A stretch of 64,000 bases of DNA, taken from contig CM036168.1 of assembly GCA_020631735.1 (NCBI GenBank), forward strand, positions 102,072,036 through 102,136,035. The letters are read 5' to 3'. Numbering within the stretch: position 1 is the first letter of the stretch; the number at the start of each line of letters is the position of its first letter. The notes under the pieces were generated by a model. That model was not told where the DNA came from, did not search any database, and saw nothing but the letters and a program-made list of their open reading frames with translations. A program made the translations under genes and the position numbers. Below are positions 33,415-46,147 of the stretch, in pieces. Origin of the DNA: Saccharum officinarum (taxonomy: Eukaryota; Streptophyta; Magnoliopsida; Poales; Poaceae).

Positions 33415-34555
33415 TGTCGGTGTTCGGTCCCGCGGGGGTCCTAAGCCAACGAGTGAATCAAATGTTGCGTGTCCCTAATCTGGATGGTGGTGCAAGGAGG
33501 ATACATGGAGGTTTATCCTGGTTCGAGCAAAGGAATGCCCTACGTCCAGCGGGGAGGGGGAGTATTGTATTTCCTTGCACCTAAGTGCTTGCGTAGGGGT
33601 TGCAAGCAGTGAGAGAGGGAACCGAGCCCAGGTCTCAAAGGAAAAATGAGAGTACAAAAGGAGATTGGTTTTTTGTTGTCTGTGGTTCGTTGTTCTTCTG
33701 CCTTTTCTTGCCCTTTTTAGAGCCCTGGCCTGCCCTTTTATAGAGTAAGAGGAGGCAGGGACGCCGGGGTGCCTTTAAAGTGAAGTTTTGTCGATCCCTG
33801 TGGAGGTGGGTGTAGCGACGTGCCTCAGGAATGGTCGGCCATCCTTGGACACCATGGTGACGTAGAGGATGAGACAGTAAAAAGACCCCGAGTCTTGTGC
33901 CACGTCGGCCTTTTCTCCCTGCTGACCGATGGTAGGTCGAGGCTGGGTCGAGGCCAGGTCGAGGACGGGTGGATAAGGCCGAATCCTCGAGATCGTGGGG
34001 TACGGTCCTTGTCGTATCCTCCCTCGAGGGTGATCGGTGGTAAAATAGTGCACGGTATGGTGCGTACAGTGACAGGTTTTCACCTCCCATCCCGGGATGG
34101 GCAGTAAAAAGTAAGATTTGACACCGGTACTGCTTCCACGTCGGTAACTGCTGTAGCCATAATGGTAGAAAGTAGTAGGTGGTTACATTAAATGCTCTGA
34201 CTTTTGTATCAGAGTTGGTGAACAAGGTGGGTCGAGCGGTCCGACCCGGGGTCGTGCGAGTCGGAGATTTCCCGATAGTCGAGATGCCTTATCGAGCGAG
34301 CCTCGTGCGAGTCGGAACACGGTCGAGGCGTCCCGTCGAGGGTGCCTCGTACGAGTCGGATGTAGTCGAGGCGTCCTGTCGAGCGTGCCTCGTACGAGTC
34401 GGAACGTAGTCAAGGCGTTCCGTCGAGCGAGCCTCGTACGAGTCGGAACGCAGTCGAGGTGTCTCGTCCGCTATTTTGGCTCGTCTCGTTTGCGGGTAGC
34501 GTTTTCTTTTTCTTAATCGTTGATTGTGGGTACCCCTAGTTTTAGGTACCTGACA
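33415..34555 (-). repeat. 5' LTR of the Tat element (1141 bp)
   Basis: Ends are TGTCGGTGTTCGG at 33415 and ACCTGACA at 34555, giving inverted TGTC/GACA termini next to the PBS. The partner LTR is not in the window; it would lie left of the gap. The LTR holds a 43-44-bp tandem array of GCCTCGTACGAGTCGGA units starting at 34300, 34344, 34387 and 34431. Confidence 0.88.
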
Positions 34556-35123
34556 GTTTTATATGTTGCAATGATTGTACACCTATGTTGCAAGCTTCCA
34601 TTTTCAATGTTATCTATTTTTCAGACGCATGTTGCAAGTGTGGTTATCTGGATGTTGCATATGTTTTCACACATATGTTGTAAGTGTTTTATCTGGATGT
34701 TGCGTATTTTTTCAATGGTTTTTAAGTGTTTTTATGCGTTTTTGTAAATGTTTCAGATACATGTTTCAAGTGTTTTATCTGCCTTTAGACATTTCAAACG
34801 CTGCATATAGATGTTTCAAAAGTATATCGGTGTTGCACATGTTGCAATTGGATCCACCATCCCTAGCCACCAATTGCAGTTGCTGGGGCGTCGCCGAGCA
34901 GGTGCAGATGGCGAAGGGAGCTCGAGCGGTCCCACACGCGAGCGATGCCCGGGCGGCGCGGGCCCCGCGTGGGCGTGTGAAACGCAGGCGCGTCGGGGGC
35001 GTGTTGCCGCGGGTACGGAGTGCGGGCGCGTGCAGGAAACAAAGTGAGTTGCGGGCATCCGGATGCACGCGTCTGTCTAGACGTCCGAGCTCTAGCATTG
35101 CCGTTGCAGAAAATATTAGTAAC
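34556..35123. repeat. Degenerate ATGTTGCAA/TGTTTCAA repeat with GC-rich end
   Basis: The first 300 bp are built from short repeated words (ATGTTGCAA, TGTTTCAAGTG, ATCTGGATGTTGC). The last 250 bp are GC-rich and end GACGTCCGAGCTCTAGCATTGCCG. This arrangement resembles the ends of non-autonomous grass DNA transposons; the superfamily is not assigned. ORFs across it run on both strands and are not credible. Confidence 0.45.
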
Positions 35124-35362
35124 ATTTAGAGCCCGTTTGCTTCGCTGAAAAGTCATGGCTGAAAGCACTGTTCGCTAATTTATTGTGAGAGAAAGACACT
35201 TGTTTTAGGACGAAGTGAGAAAATATATTTCTCTAATAAAAATAATTATGTATTGTAAATATTAATATTTTTTTATATATGTTTGGCTAGAGTTAAGAAT
35301 GGCACTTGTTTTGAGAGGAGTGCGTATGACCTGTACTCATCGATAATTGACCATAACAGACT

Positions 35363-35495
35363 AAGGTCATGTTCATCTGGCTTATAATCTGTTTTATTCA
35401 GCTTGTTTTTTCAGTCGGAACAGTATTTTTCTTTAAAAAAATCAGTCAACAGTGTTTTTTAGCCGGCTTATAATTTCAGCCGAACGGCTCCTAAA
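35363..35495. mobile_element. Small MITE-like element
   Basis: Left part GGTCATGTTCATCTGGCTTATAATCTG and right part TTATAATTTCAGCCGAACGGCTCC are imperfect inverted repeats around an AT-rich centre. A further MITE-like start (CCCGTTTGCTTCGCTGAAAA) lies at about 35127 without a clear end. Confidence 0.5.
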
Positions 35496-35617
35496 TTCTT
35501 GGCTTCCTTGCGAGCTTCCTTAGGAAAACACATTTTTTGCGTTTTTTTGGTAGCATTTTTTTTGCGTGTTGATACCATCCTAGATACACCACTACAAAAC
35601 GCTCACGACAAAACATC

Positions 35618-36745
35618 GGGAGGAAATTACTGCTATGGCCCTCTTAAAACTCATTTATACTTTTTTTCTCTGAAAATTTTGAACTTACATATTTGGCCTC
35701 CCATCCAACTTTCGATTTCTTATCTGGCCTATCCGTCAATTTGACCCTATAACGGTGTTAGATGAGAGGCAAAAAGTCGATTTTACCCTTAGACGCTAAA
35801 GCATCGTTTTTCATAGTTTAGATTTGGTTTTTATATATTTTATAATTCAAATGGTATACTGTACGGTTTACAGGTGCTTGTAGATTGGATATGTTCTATT
35901 TTTAGCATTATTTTCACTTGGCACATAATTTTAAGAAAATTACTCTTATGGCACAACATAAGCATGCATCTTTTTTCAGACATTATAATATCAATTCGCA
36001 CATTTCTGACATCTCAAATAAATTTAGTTCACACATACTGGACATTCTAAAAAATTCAGTTCATACATACTGGGCATCTAAATTAGTTGTCACATACACA
36101 AGCTAGTGCTACACACATAACAGATCATAGGCTGAACCTTCTTTTACTTCTTGTACGGGGCTGTCAAGTATCACCTGTGCCCATTCTCACCCTGCTAGCC
36201 CGACAATGAGTACAAGAAGTAAAAGAAGGCTCAGCCTATGATATGTCATGTGTGTAGTACTAGCTTATGTATGTGACAACAAATTTAGATGCCCAGTATG
36301 TGTGAACTGAATTTTTTAGAATGTCCAGTATGTGCGAACTAAATTTATTTCAGATGTCAGAAATGTGTGAAATGATATTATAATGTCCGAAAAAAGATGT
36401 GTGCTTATGCTGTGCCATAGGAGTAATTTTCTCAAAATTATGTGTCAAGTGAAAATAATGCTAAAAAATGGAACATATCCAATCTACAAACACTTATAAA
36501 CCGTACAGTACACAATTTGAATTATAAAATATATAAAAACCAAATCTAAACTATGAAAAACAATGCTTTAGTGTCCAGGGGTAAAATCGACTTTTTACCT
36601 CTCATCTAACACATTATAGGGTCAAATTGACGGAAAGGCCAGATAAGAAATAGAAAGTTGGATTGGAGGCTAAATATGTAAGTTCGAAATTTTCGTGACC
36701 AAGAAAGTAGAGATGAATTTTAAAAGGGCCGTATGAGTAATTCCC
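35618..36745. mobile_element. 1.13-kb fold-back element abutting the GAT1 stop codon
   Basis: Two inverted arms, 35618-36156 and 36210-36745, align along their full length of about 540 bp with scattered mismatches. The loop is 36157-36209. The right end (GGGAATTACTCATACGGCCC on the minus strand) starts at the base after the transporter gene's TGA (36746-36748). No coding capacity. The arms would place a very long hairpin in the 3' UTR of the gene unless polyadenylation occurs early. Confidence 0.92.
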
Positions 36746-39700
36746 TCACACGTTGGCGAAAAGCTTGTAAGTTTTGGCGTCCAAGGCAATCTGCCGCACC
36801 GCCGCGACGGACGCGATCACGGCGAGCCCCGAGAAGACGACGGCGATGGTCGTGTTGAGCCAGAACACGACCCCCTTCTTGGACGGCTTGAAGGTGACGT
36901 TGTAGAACAGCGCCGGCACGGCGAAGTCGAGCGGCAGGAAGCCGAAGGCGCCGATGAGCGAGTTCATGTCCCCGAAGAAGGGCAGCATGGCCGCGACGGT
37001 GGTGGCCAGCGCAACGGCCACCGTGCGCGACACGAGCCGCGGCACCACGTTCCGCGGTGCGTACTGCCCCAGCTTGGCGTCCGAGAAGAGGCCCTCCAGG
37101 ACCTCGTTGGTGGGCTGCAGGTACACCACGCCCACCGCCGAGAGCTGCAGCAGCGTGAAGAGATGGGTGACGAGGAGGAGCCCCTCGGGGATCACGGCCG
37201 CGCCGTCCACCATGAAGTTGCTCAGCAGGGTGCCCTGCGCCTGGTTGCCGACCGCCCAGTACCCCGAGATGGCCACGCTGAAGAAGGTCGTCACCACCAC
37301 CACGTAGCACAGGCACAGACCCCGGAACATCTTCCCCGTCACCGGCGCCGCCACCGTTGCCTGAGGTCACACATTACAATTTTTACATGGCAAAGTCGAT
37401 CGTTACAGGAAGCTGTTACGACTGCGACCATATATCATTGTCCATGGCTAATGATTACTAGTAGTAGATTATTTGATTCAGAGCTAGCTTAGGATGATTA
37501 GGGCACCTGTATCTCAGGGATGATGCCGTTCCCATACGTGGTGGCGATGATGGCGATTGCGTTGAAGACGCCGAACACACGGTTCTGGGCGTCACCCGAG
37601 ATGGAGTAGTCCTTCGGCGGCGCCTTATCAGAGTTTCCTGTCATGTTGCATCATCGTACTGATATGTTACTACTGGTCACTGGAATTTTCCCTTTTGTGC
37701 TGCTGAACTGCTGGTCCAGGAACTACTAGGTTCTATCAGTACCTAGGTATATGGAGCCGGCGACGGCGCAGAAGCTGTAGGCGAGGCAGAGCAGCAGGGA
37801 GATGAGGTTGACGTGCCGGAGCGAGTGGAAGGACGGCAGCTGCGCCAGGATCATCATGAAGACGCCGAAGATGGCCACGAACACGTACAGCTTGATCGTG
37901 CCGCCGGGGCTGGCCAGCAGGTAGATTGCCTGAAAGTGAAGTAGGAACACGCCTACTTGCTCAGGCATGTTCATGAAAAAAAGTAGGAACGCATGTGATG
38001 AATCATGCTCGATCCATCTCTCTGCCATAACTTGCTGTGGGTAGCAGCGGTACCTTCAGGCTCTGTCCGGCCAGGAGAGTGCACCCGATGACTGCTCCGA
38101 AACACACCAGGAACTGGATCGGCCCAATGTAGTATTTTCCCCATCCAGGACCTTTAGCATAACAAAGTTTATCACATATCAGTGAACGGGTTAGACGAAA
38201 ATCTTACATGTCTGAATTTTTTGGCAACTGATGATATTTTTTCCAACACGTATATTTGACACTGACTAGTCGTCCTATCTTAGCATCTGGTTGCACGTGA
38301 TGTCATAGGTGCTTCCAGGTTTGAGAAACTTGCATGCCAGTGAATAGTGATGGGAAGTCTCAGTCAAGTCAGTGCTGGACTGCTGGTTTTCGTTGCAAAT
38401 CTCCAACGACTTCAGATCTGAACTCTGAAGTGGTATGTTCCATATGACCCCGGACAAAACTGTCAGCGTTGGGCCTTGGCCTATTACTGTTTTCAGAGGA
38501 ACTGCGCTGGGCCTGCGCACATAAGAGCACCTTCAGCGTCGTATTCGAACCGTGGCAGGCAGAGTTCGATTGACCCTTTTACTGCTCAGCCACCACAGCG
38601 TGAACATCGATTTTTGTTCTGACATTGAATAAAGAATCATTTTGAGCTAGTGCTTTTTAGGTGTGAGGTCCACCATCTATATGTCTGCTGAGATCTTACC
38701 CAATATTTTTACGCCGCAGGAGCCGAACCATGTTTAGAGTTCGCTTTTGAATCTGACACCCGATCCGCATGCTCCAATGTGCATGGTTTGGTTTCAGCTG
38801 CCCTCGGTTCGCTTCTGGCCCAACACTGGAGCTGCCCTAACGTCTTGTGGAAACAGTCGAGTTTTCTCTGATGGCCACGTCCAGGCGTGTGTCTACTACT
38901 AGTACTCGTACTAATCGACATGACCAATGAGCACTAGTAACTCGCAGATGGCCTTCTATTCTGGCTTGGCCGCATCGAGGTAACGAGGTTCATCAATTAT
39001 TGGAAGCCGCTGTGCCGTGCCGACAGGAGACTGCCGCCTCTACCTTGACCGATCTGCTGTCCTAGTCGTTGACCACGTGCTTTGAAGTTTCAAGTCTGAA
39101 AACCCCACCAAAACAACGGCTAACAACGTATGGCTGGACAAACTGGCATCACGGGGGGGTTAAAGTTCAAAGCAGGACGATTGGTTAAGAAACTGACTTA
39201 GAGGTGCATTACGCGTATTGATGCTGCCAAAGTGCCTAGTATAAGAAAGTATGTCTCTGCATGCATGATTGCAATGGGCTATGGGCAACATTGCCTTAGA
39301 TTATTAGGATATACACACAGGGGCAGATAAGCTCTTGATTCAGCGGACGCGCCAATTGGGGTTTTCAAATTGCTCAGCTGTGCAGTTTTGCTATGCACCC
39401 TTGTTAGCACAACTATCTATGCTAAGTGCATCTATCAACGACCAATGTTGTCTGATGACCCTCTAATTAATTCAGGCTGCCAATGGACGCGACGAGAATG
39501 ATAGTGTATGGTTAGTCCAATGCATCGTCATCATACATTATTTGTCCAAAGCTGCGGTTACCATTCAAGACTCGCGAGGAGTAGGAGCCGGTAAAGCGAA
39601 AAGAACTTACTTTTGGTAGAGTTAACTGACCTAGTATGTCCGTGGCCATGTCCCTGAAGCGGAGCTGTCGGCGGCCCTGCGCCGCGTGGTGCTCCAGGAC

Positions 39701-41888
39701 GAGGGAGATGAGGTTGTAGGAGTAGAAGGTGACGACCGCGCCGATGACGAGGCAGATGATCCCCGCCGCCCACCCCAGCGCCGCGAACGCGAACGGCAGG
39801 CTCAGCAGCGCCGGGGCCACGATCGACGTCGTCAGGTGGTACCCGCAGTGCAGCCACGAACCTGCATGCGGCATGTATAAAGCTCAATATTTACCACCCC
39901 AAACCTTCAAATTGAACATCATCCAAATTCAAACGTCTTCATTGATGAAACAAGTACGCATAGAGAGTTTGGATGTGCTTCCGTCATCAAGTACGGGTGT
40001 GCTATACTGCTATCCACGCGTATACACGTGCACCATACATAAATCATATAAATATACATCATCTTTGAACCGATACATTCGCCAAATTTTCAAATGGGCA
40101 CGTCACGGCTTATCAGGTCCCTTCAAGATTCAGAAAAGCAGAAGATACCGAAGCGGCGATGTGCCTAGTCCAGGGGTCAAAAGATGCGACTTTGGGAGAA
40201 AGAGAAACTTGCTTCGTCAAGCGTATACCTCATCGTCGGCAAGCAACTCAACCTGTACATATCTGCACTTGATTCCTGCTTAATTTTCTTCTGTGAAGTG
40301 CAGCGAACATGATTAACCCGAGCCTGACGCATATTGCCAAGCACTTGGCCAACCTCCCGGCCTATTTCTGCCACAATTATTGCTCCTCGAGTGTGTATGC
40401 AACAATCAACATGGGCGCATGATGCTTGCAAGTCAACGAGGTGATGATGGCCCGAACTAGCACAAGGACCAAGTTTCCAAATAAAATACTAAGATCAAAT
40501 GATCGGATCCGTCAAAGAAGACACACATATTTGACTAAATCAACTAAATTTGGTTAGAGATGTTTTCTTAAATGGATGAGCGCTGTTGTGTGTTAGTTGG
40601 TCCTGTTTCAACTACAATGACTAAATACAAATATGCGCTATTCCATGGAGCATCAAATTTCGTCACTTGTTGTTGTTTAGCCAGGCTAGTTTGGGGGACA
40701 GATAGTATGGCACGAACATGTTGGAGCCTGGAGGCTTGGAGCATTCATCGCTCATCGGCGGCAGGGATCGGAGAGACACCGCAAGTACACCTTGTTTTGT
40801 CTCTTCTTTCTCGGTTGCAAAACGGCAGGCGATACGTGCCGCCATGACCATGAGGGGGATGGACAGAGACGAAAAGTCAGGGAAGTGATAAAAGCCGGGA
40901 GACGAACGCATCCCGGCCCGCCCACTACCGTAAAGTGAAACTGTGAAAGGAAAAAACTTGGACGGCCGAGGTAGATTGGCGAGAGCATTGAAACATGCAT
41001 TCACTCTCGGAGAACTTTTGATCAGGAGGTGGTCTGTGGTCAGAGGAGGAACAGTAGCGTCAGCTGGCCAGGTCATTTGCCAAGCACCGTTCACTTCGCG
41101 AAAAGTAGGTGAAAAGTTATTGTAGCATATTTCGTTGTTATTTGACAAAATTTGTCCAATCATGGACTAATTAGGCTCAAAAGATTCGTCCCGACATTTA
41201 CAGACAAACTATGCAATTAGTTATCTTTTTTACCGACATTTAATGCTCCATGCATGCGTTGAAAGATTCGATGTGATAGGTGGAAGAGGAAATATTTTGG
41301 GTTGGGATGTGAAGTGAACAAGGCCCAATCAATGAAGTTTCCTCTGCTTCTCTTTTTTTAAAAGGAAAAAAAGGTTGAGTCATCGTCTTCTCCATCTTTC
41401 TTCTGCCAGCGGCACGTATGATAGCTGGGGTATGCAACCGGGCCGCGAGTTCACTACTGGCTAGTTCTTACTAGTAATTAGGACTGCAATCATCTCCAGA
41501 GTCCAGACGGATCAAGCAGAACCGCTAAGGTCGTGTTTAGTACTGTATAGCAATAAGCACCAGTTATTCTGCTTGTTACTTACTTACAGCAAGGGGGGGA
41601 AAAACAACCCCAACGTCTCACCGTGAAGCTTTGGTGGTGCTCAAGAAACACAAAGATGCATGGTTGCAGGTTGGTAAGCAGCACACATGCGCTTGCGCGT
41701 GCAACCCGGAAAATATGGCGAGAACGAAAGAGACGCCGAGGTAATTAATTAATCAATCAATCACCTTTGGACTGGAGCACGAAGAGCGCGCCGGCGTCGA
41801 GCTTCTGGCCGACGGTGTCGTCGCCGGCCTCCATCTTCTTCGCCTCCTCATCCTCTCGGGTAGTCGCAGCCACAGCTCCCATCCCCAT
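36746..41888 (-). CDS. GAT1: GABA/amino-acid transporter, GAT1-like (6 exons)
   Basis: Minus-strand exons: 41765-41888, 39631-39861, 38054-38151, 37743-37929, 37507-37637, 36746-37360. All junctions are GT-AG and phases agree, giving 1386 nt and 461 residues, near the family size. The ATG at 41886-41888 follows an in-frame stop; a second Met two codons on could also serve. The N-terminus is acidic and soluble, then KLDAGALFVLQSKGSWLHCG and HLTTSIVAPALLSLPFAF mark the AAAP (amino acid/auxin permease) family. Further membrane segments follow (GPIQFLVCFGAVIGCTLLAG; GTYGNG-like ATTYGNGIIPEIQ), ending KLFANV. The family's Arabidopsis member GAT1 imports GABA with protons at the plasma membrane; the orthology is by recognition, not search. 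No frame damage is seen. Intron 1 holds a MITE (41084-41325). Confidence 0.9.
41084..41325. mobile_element. MITE in GAT1 intron 1
   Basis: Ends GCACCGTTCACTTCGC and (reverse) GGCCTTGTTCACTTC, with CAA on both sides (41081-41083, 41326-41328). The interior contains ACTAATTAGGCTCAAAAGATTCGTC, shared with the elements at 45590 and 46148, so all three belong to one family. Confidence 0.7.
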
Positions 41889-42159
41889 GCCGTCGTCGCC
41901 CCCTACCGCTGGAGACTGGAACGAAGGGTGTCTAGCTAGCGTAGCTAGCTAGTTTTTGCCGAGCTGCACGTTGGAGCTGGGCTGGCTGAGCTGAGACGAC
42001 CCTCGGGCGGCGGCCGTGTGTGCTGTATCGGCAAGCTGGGTTTGCGCATCGCAGAGCTCGCGAGAGCTAGGCGGCTAGCTATATGGACGGAGCTGGGGGC
42101 TGGTGCGAACTGTAACGAGCGCGGACGAAAGGGGCAGGCAGCTCCGTGCCGCAATTTTT

Positions 42160-42258
42160 CAGCCTGTTTGCTTGTTCGAATCACACGTTTTTCTCTCACA
42201 GCTAGAAAATGAACTAGCGAATAAATGCTAGCCAGAAAACGAACCAGCGAACAGACTG
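42160..42258. mobile_element. Short MITE upstream of GAT1
   Basis: Inverted ends CAGCCTGTTTGCTTGTTCG and (reverse) CAGTCTGTTCGCTGGTTCG around a 60-bp centre. It lies about 270 bp upstream of the start codon, in the probable promoter. Confidence 0.55.
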
Positions 42259-42614
42259 TTTGTTTTGAGGTACGGTGTAACAGGCTAAACGGTAGCGACG
42301 ATAAACAAATGGTGACAACAACTACAAGGACAACAATATGGTGATTCGAACTGATGCCATCGACTACGAGCCTTTGACAAACGGTGTCCATTTGTTTTTT
42401 TTAGTGAACCAAAAACGGTGTTCATTTCGGTATGGTACAAAAACTAAGCCTACTGCACAACGTCTTTGCTCTGTTTGGTTCAAGTACTTTTCAGTTTAAT
42501 GGACGCTTGCGTTGCTCGCATCAACGTTGATGGACATGGACCAACGGAGGCCAAACAGACTCATATGGCGCATCTTGTGGCTCCGGGCTCCCCTGGTGTA
42601 TTGCACCATACCAA
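42259..42614. other. Intergenic, nothing recognised
   Basis: Unique-looking sequence of mixed composition. I see no gene or repeat. Confidence 0.5.
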
Positions 42615-43190
42615 GGGCTTGTTTGGCTCAAAGCCTGGGCTCCAAATGCCTGGAGCCCTGGATGTACAGCTGCCTGGACATTGCCTGTGTACCGTTTGGT
42701 TGCAGCCCTGTAACTTTGCCTGGGCCAGGCAAGAGATGCCGGCAGCCAGGCGGACGAATTCCAGCGCCTGGGAGGAAAACACATTTGCCTGGGCTAATGA
42801 AAATACTTATGGCCGGCTAATCACATTGGTTTTATCTTATCTTTCTCTTTTTCTTTAATTAACTATACATAGTCATGCGGACAAGCAGAAAACTTGCCAA
42901 AAATAACTATTTCATTTAATTTCTCATGCTCCAATCTAATTAAATATAGCAAAAAATAATTATTTTAAAAATCTCATGAAGTTAGAAAACTACTAATATA
43001 AATAATTTATCTCAATATATAGACTATAATAATGTACTTTTGCTTGGTTAGAGTTTTCAGACACATGCATCTAACCAAACACATGTTTTCCTAACTTGCC
43101 TGGCCAGGCAAAAATCATCAACTTTACAGGCAACTCTTAGGCATCGATTTTTGCTAGGCAACTCACCCAGGACTCCAACCAAATAGGCCC
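42615..43190. mobile_element. 576-bp MITE-like element
   Basis: Ends GGGCTTGTTTGG and (reverse) GGGCCTATTTGG, flanked by CAA (42612-42614 and 43191-43193). Both end regions are rich in CCTGG/CCAGG words; the centre (42840-43060) is AT-rich. ORFs in it follow the repeat and are not genes. Confidence 0.65.
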
Positions 43191-43324
43191 CAAGTCCATG
43201 GGTGCAGTGTACACGTGTGCATGTCCACTTGTGACCAATGACCACTCCAGAATAACTGGAGATACCAATGCTCATTGCTACCTAAACAGTGAACATGATC
43301 AAATCTCTGCACCACTCCTTACAT

Positions 43325-44202
43325 TTTTTTTTTCCTAGAACACGACTTCACGTGTATTTTATTAAGAATAAAGTCTGAAGAACCGAACAACAACGACCCT
43401 TGGCAAGCTGCTAGGATCAACAAGCAGCGGCAGTTCCCGGACTGGGCAACAAACAGAAAACGTTACATGACAAAACGGTTGCGCGACTAAGGAAGATGGC
43501 ACACTAAGCTGCTGCAGGAAGCACCAAGAACTCGGTGACCATGGTGAAGCCCGCCGAAATCCACTCGTCCATGACCTGCATCACCTTCCCAACCAGCTGC
43601 GACACCGTGGAGGACCTGCCATCGAAGACCGTAGCATTCCGTTCTTTCCAAATACACCACGACACGAGGAGAAGAGTGGAGTCGAGTCCTCTCCTCAGCC
43701 GCGACGGCGTGACATCCCGGGCGCGCATCCACCGGGCCGACAGAGGAGAGTGAGCGTCGGGCGCGAGTTGCCCCAGCCGCTGGGCTGCAGCAGCTTATCC
43801 CAAAGCTCTCTGGTGACAACGCAGTTGGCAAGCAGGTGATCCACAGTTTCATCTTCCTGGTCATAGAGGTTGCACGCAGCGGAGTCCTGCAGTCCGTGCC
43901 GTGCCCAGCGCTCTGCTGTCCAAATCCATTGATGCAAAGCCAACCAGAAGAAGAACTTGACTTTCGGTGGAGCCGATAATGTCCATAATTCTTTGGCCCC
44001 AATAACGAAGACATGCCAATGACCGATGAGGCAGAGTAGGTGCCGTCGGCGGACCAACGCCATATGAACCGGTCAGAAACAAGGGCCGCAGCTGCACGTC
44101 TTCGAGTTTCACCCAGAGGTCGCCATACTCGTATAGCACGGCGGCCGTGCGGGCGCCGGAGATGTGTGGAACAGGGAATCCTTGACTGTGGCCTTGCGGA
44201 AT
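43325..44202 (-). mobile_element. 5'-truncated LINE (L1-type) insertion
   Basis: A T-run at 43324-43333 is the poly(A) tail of a minus-strand copy. The target duplication CTCCTTACAT is at 43315-43324 and 44203-44212. The protein remnant is the C-terminal zinc-binding region of plant LINE reverse transcriptases: RFIWRWSADGTYSASS, then APPKVKFFFWLALHQWIW, DETVDHLLANCVV and LVSWCIWKERNATVFDG, in two or more frames. Only the last 0.88 kb of the element is present. Confidence 0.9.
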
Positions 44203-44212
44203 CTCCTTACAT

Positions 44213-45589
44213 CTTCTCGTTTCTATTTTTTTCTCTCTTTTCATTTTTCAACTCTGTACCGTTTTTTTTTTAATGTGAGTCTGTTTGAACATAAGCTGAT
44301 GAGGGACTTCACCAAAGAAACTTCAGGAGCCTAACGAGGCAGAAATGAAGGCTTCATCTCTGCAGTTTAAAAATGACTCCTCCCAAAAGCTTCGCTCGAG
44401 AGCCATTTCTCGCACTAGTGTTTATTGGTAGACCTTTTCTTAGGACCATAGAGGAGCCGGAGCTGCTCAAAATGCTCCGCCAATAGGACTGAAAGACCAG
44501 ATTCAATCAACGGAATCAAGTAGAATCAACCAAATAGGGCTGAAAGACCAGAATCAATCAACGGAATCAATCCCTACTTTAGTCAGCCCATTCGCACTCT
44601 ATCTTCAAATAAATACACAGCGACCTATTACTATATCTTTTATTTTTAAAAAAGGTTAGCTGGTACGTATTTTCGTCGGCGATTATTTTCTGCGAAGATA
44701 CTGAAGGAGGCGTGACAGTTCTGGGAGCTCAGAGCTGGATATATCAATCGTGACGGGATTGGGTAAGTAGCGTTCGCTATCAAGTTCCAATGCTCCTCCC
44801 AGCCTCCCACCCCTTCACAGCTACTACAGTATATTCTTACAAAATTTCGGTCTAGACAAAATTTGTGTAACAAGAACAAAAAAGGGGATGCAAACCTGAC
44901 CCAATGCGATGCTAATTTCCCTTTTGTTTCTTCTCGTGCATTTTTTTCTTCTAAACTTAGATTTACATGAACATAGATGATTTATATGCCCTATTCATGC
45001 ATGCAGTTGCGGAATTGGATAGCAGTCTTTTTGACGCTTGGCAACTGAAGCCAGCTGCCAAAATTCCGGACTGTTTCAACCGACTGGAAACTGGATCACG
45101 TGCTTCGTTTTAAACAAATATTTCTGTGGCTGCTAGAGTAAATTTGTTTGCGTGTAATGAGTATAGCCACATCGAGATTGGAGGACATATTAATATAATG
45201 GGATATACACATACATATGCATCCATTGGTGCCTGCAGGTACACGCAGCTCGCCACTAAAAAAAAGGTGTTACTTGACAAGTGTACATCACGGCATCACT
45301 CAGGTCTCAAGCGAAGTGACACCGCAACTGAAAATATAAATATAAAGGTGTTCATGATGCATAACGGAGTATATATTATATAAATAAAAGGATCAGAAGA
45401 AATTCACCTAAAATTCGCCATCTTCAGATGATCTTCATTACTGGTACTCAGCTTTTGACTTGCCTAGACCGTAGGAATTTTGGCAGGTGAAAGGCCGAAA
45501 CCATTGATCTTTCCAGATGAATGGCAAAGCGCGCATTTTCAATGTAAGAGGAAGAGCAGATAACGTTGTTTTCTAAAGTTTGTAATCTA
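44213..45589. other. Intergenic, with one short direct repeat
   Basis: No gene seen. A 39-bp direct repeat (AATAGGACTGAAAGACCAG onward at 44482 and AATAGGGCTGAAAGACCAG at 44533, spacing 51 bp) lies in a probable MITE remnant (about 44280-44600). The rest is AT-rich and unique-looking. Confidence 0.5.
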
Positions 45590-45833
45590 GGGTGTGTTTA
45601 GTTGGTGAAAAGTGGATAAAAAGTTACTGTAGCATCTTTTATTTTTATTTGACAAATATTATCTAACCAAGAAAGTAACTAGGCTTAAAAGATTCGTCTC
45701 GCAAAAACCAGATAAACTTATCAATTAGTTACTTTTTTTACATATATTTAATACTCCATGCATGCGTCCAAATATTTGATGTGATGAGTGGAAGAGGAAA
45801 TATTTTGGGTTTACATGGGAAGTGAACGGGCCC
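45590..45833. mobile_element. 244-bp MITE
   Basis: Flanked by CTA on both sides (45587-45589, 45834-45836). Ends are GGGTGTGTTTAG and (reverse) GGGCCCGTTCAC. The interior shares CTTAAAAGATTCGTCTCGCAAA with the other two family members. Confidence 0.75.
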
Positions 45834-46147
45834 CTAGATGCAAGAAACTGCGGCGAAAGCTTAGATTTTCAGTGAAAAAGTGCATCCACTAATTGTCATT
45901 AGTGAGCTCTGGTAAAACAGTGACAAAGCTTGGGCATACACGTTACTGATCAAACTAGTATAGATGACCAAAAGGACAAGTCAAACATATGGGACATGAC
46001 CCGCTATGGCATAGCCCATAGGTAATCGCGCCCGTGCCGACAATGGTATGATAGCTATTGTTGGCCTTGAATCTGACTTTCGCATATACAGTTCCTGTCC
46101 AAACATGGCTGGACTAAGGATAGGCCGCTAAGAGCCGGCATGGCAAA

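Noticed and set aside
35618..36745. Fold-back as a microRNA gene
   Set aside because: Arms of 540 bp are far too long and uniformly paired; this is a transposon-type inverted repeat.
36720..37370. Second ORF (216 codons) overlapping the last GAT1 exon
   Set aside because: It is a frame shadow of the transporter exon, with Arg/Gly-rich, low-complexity translation.
42466..42858. ORFs in the MITE at 42615-43190
   Set aside because: They follow the MITE's repeated CCTGG words in three frames and cross its boundary.
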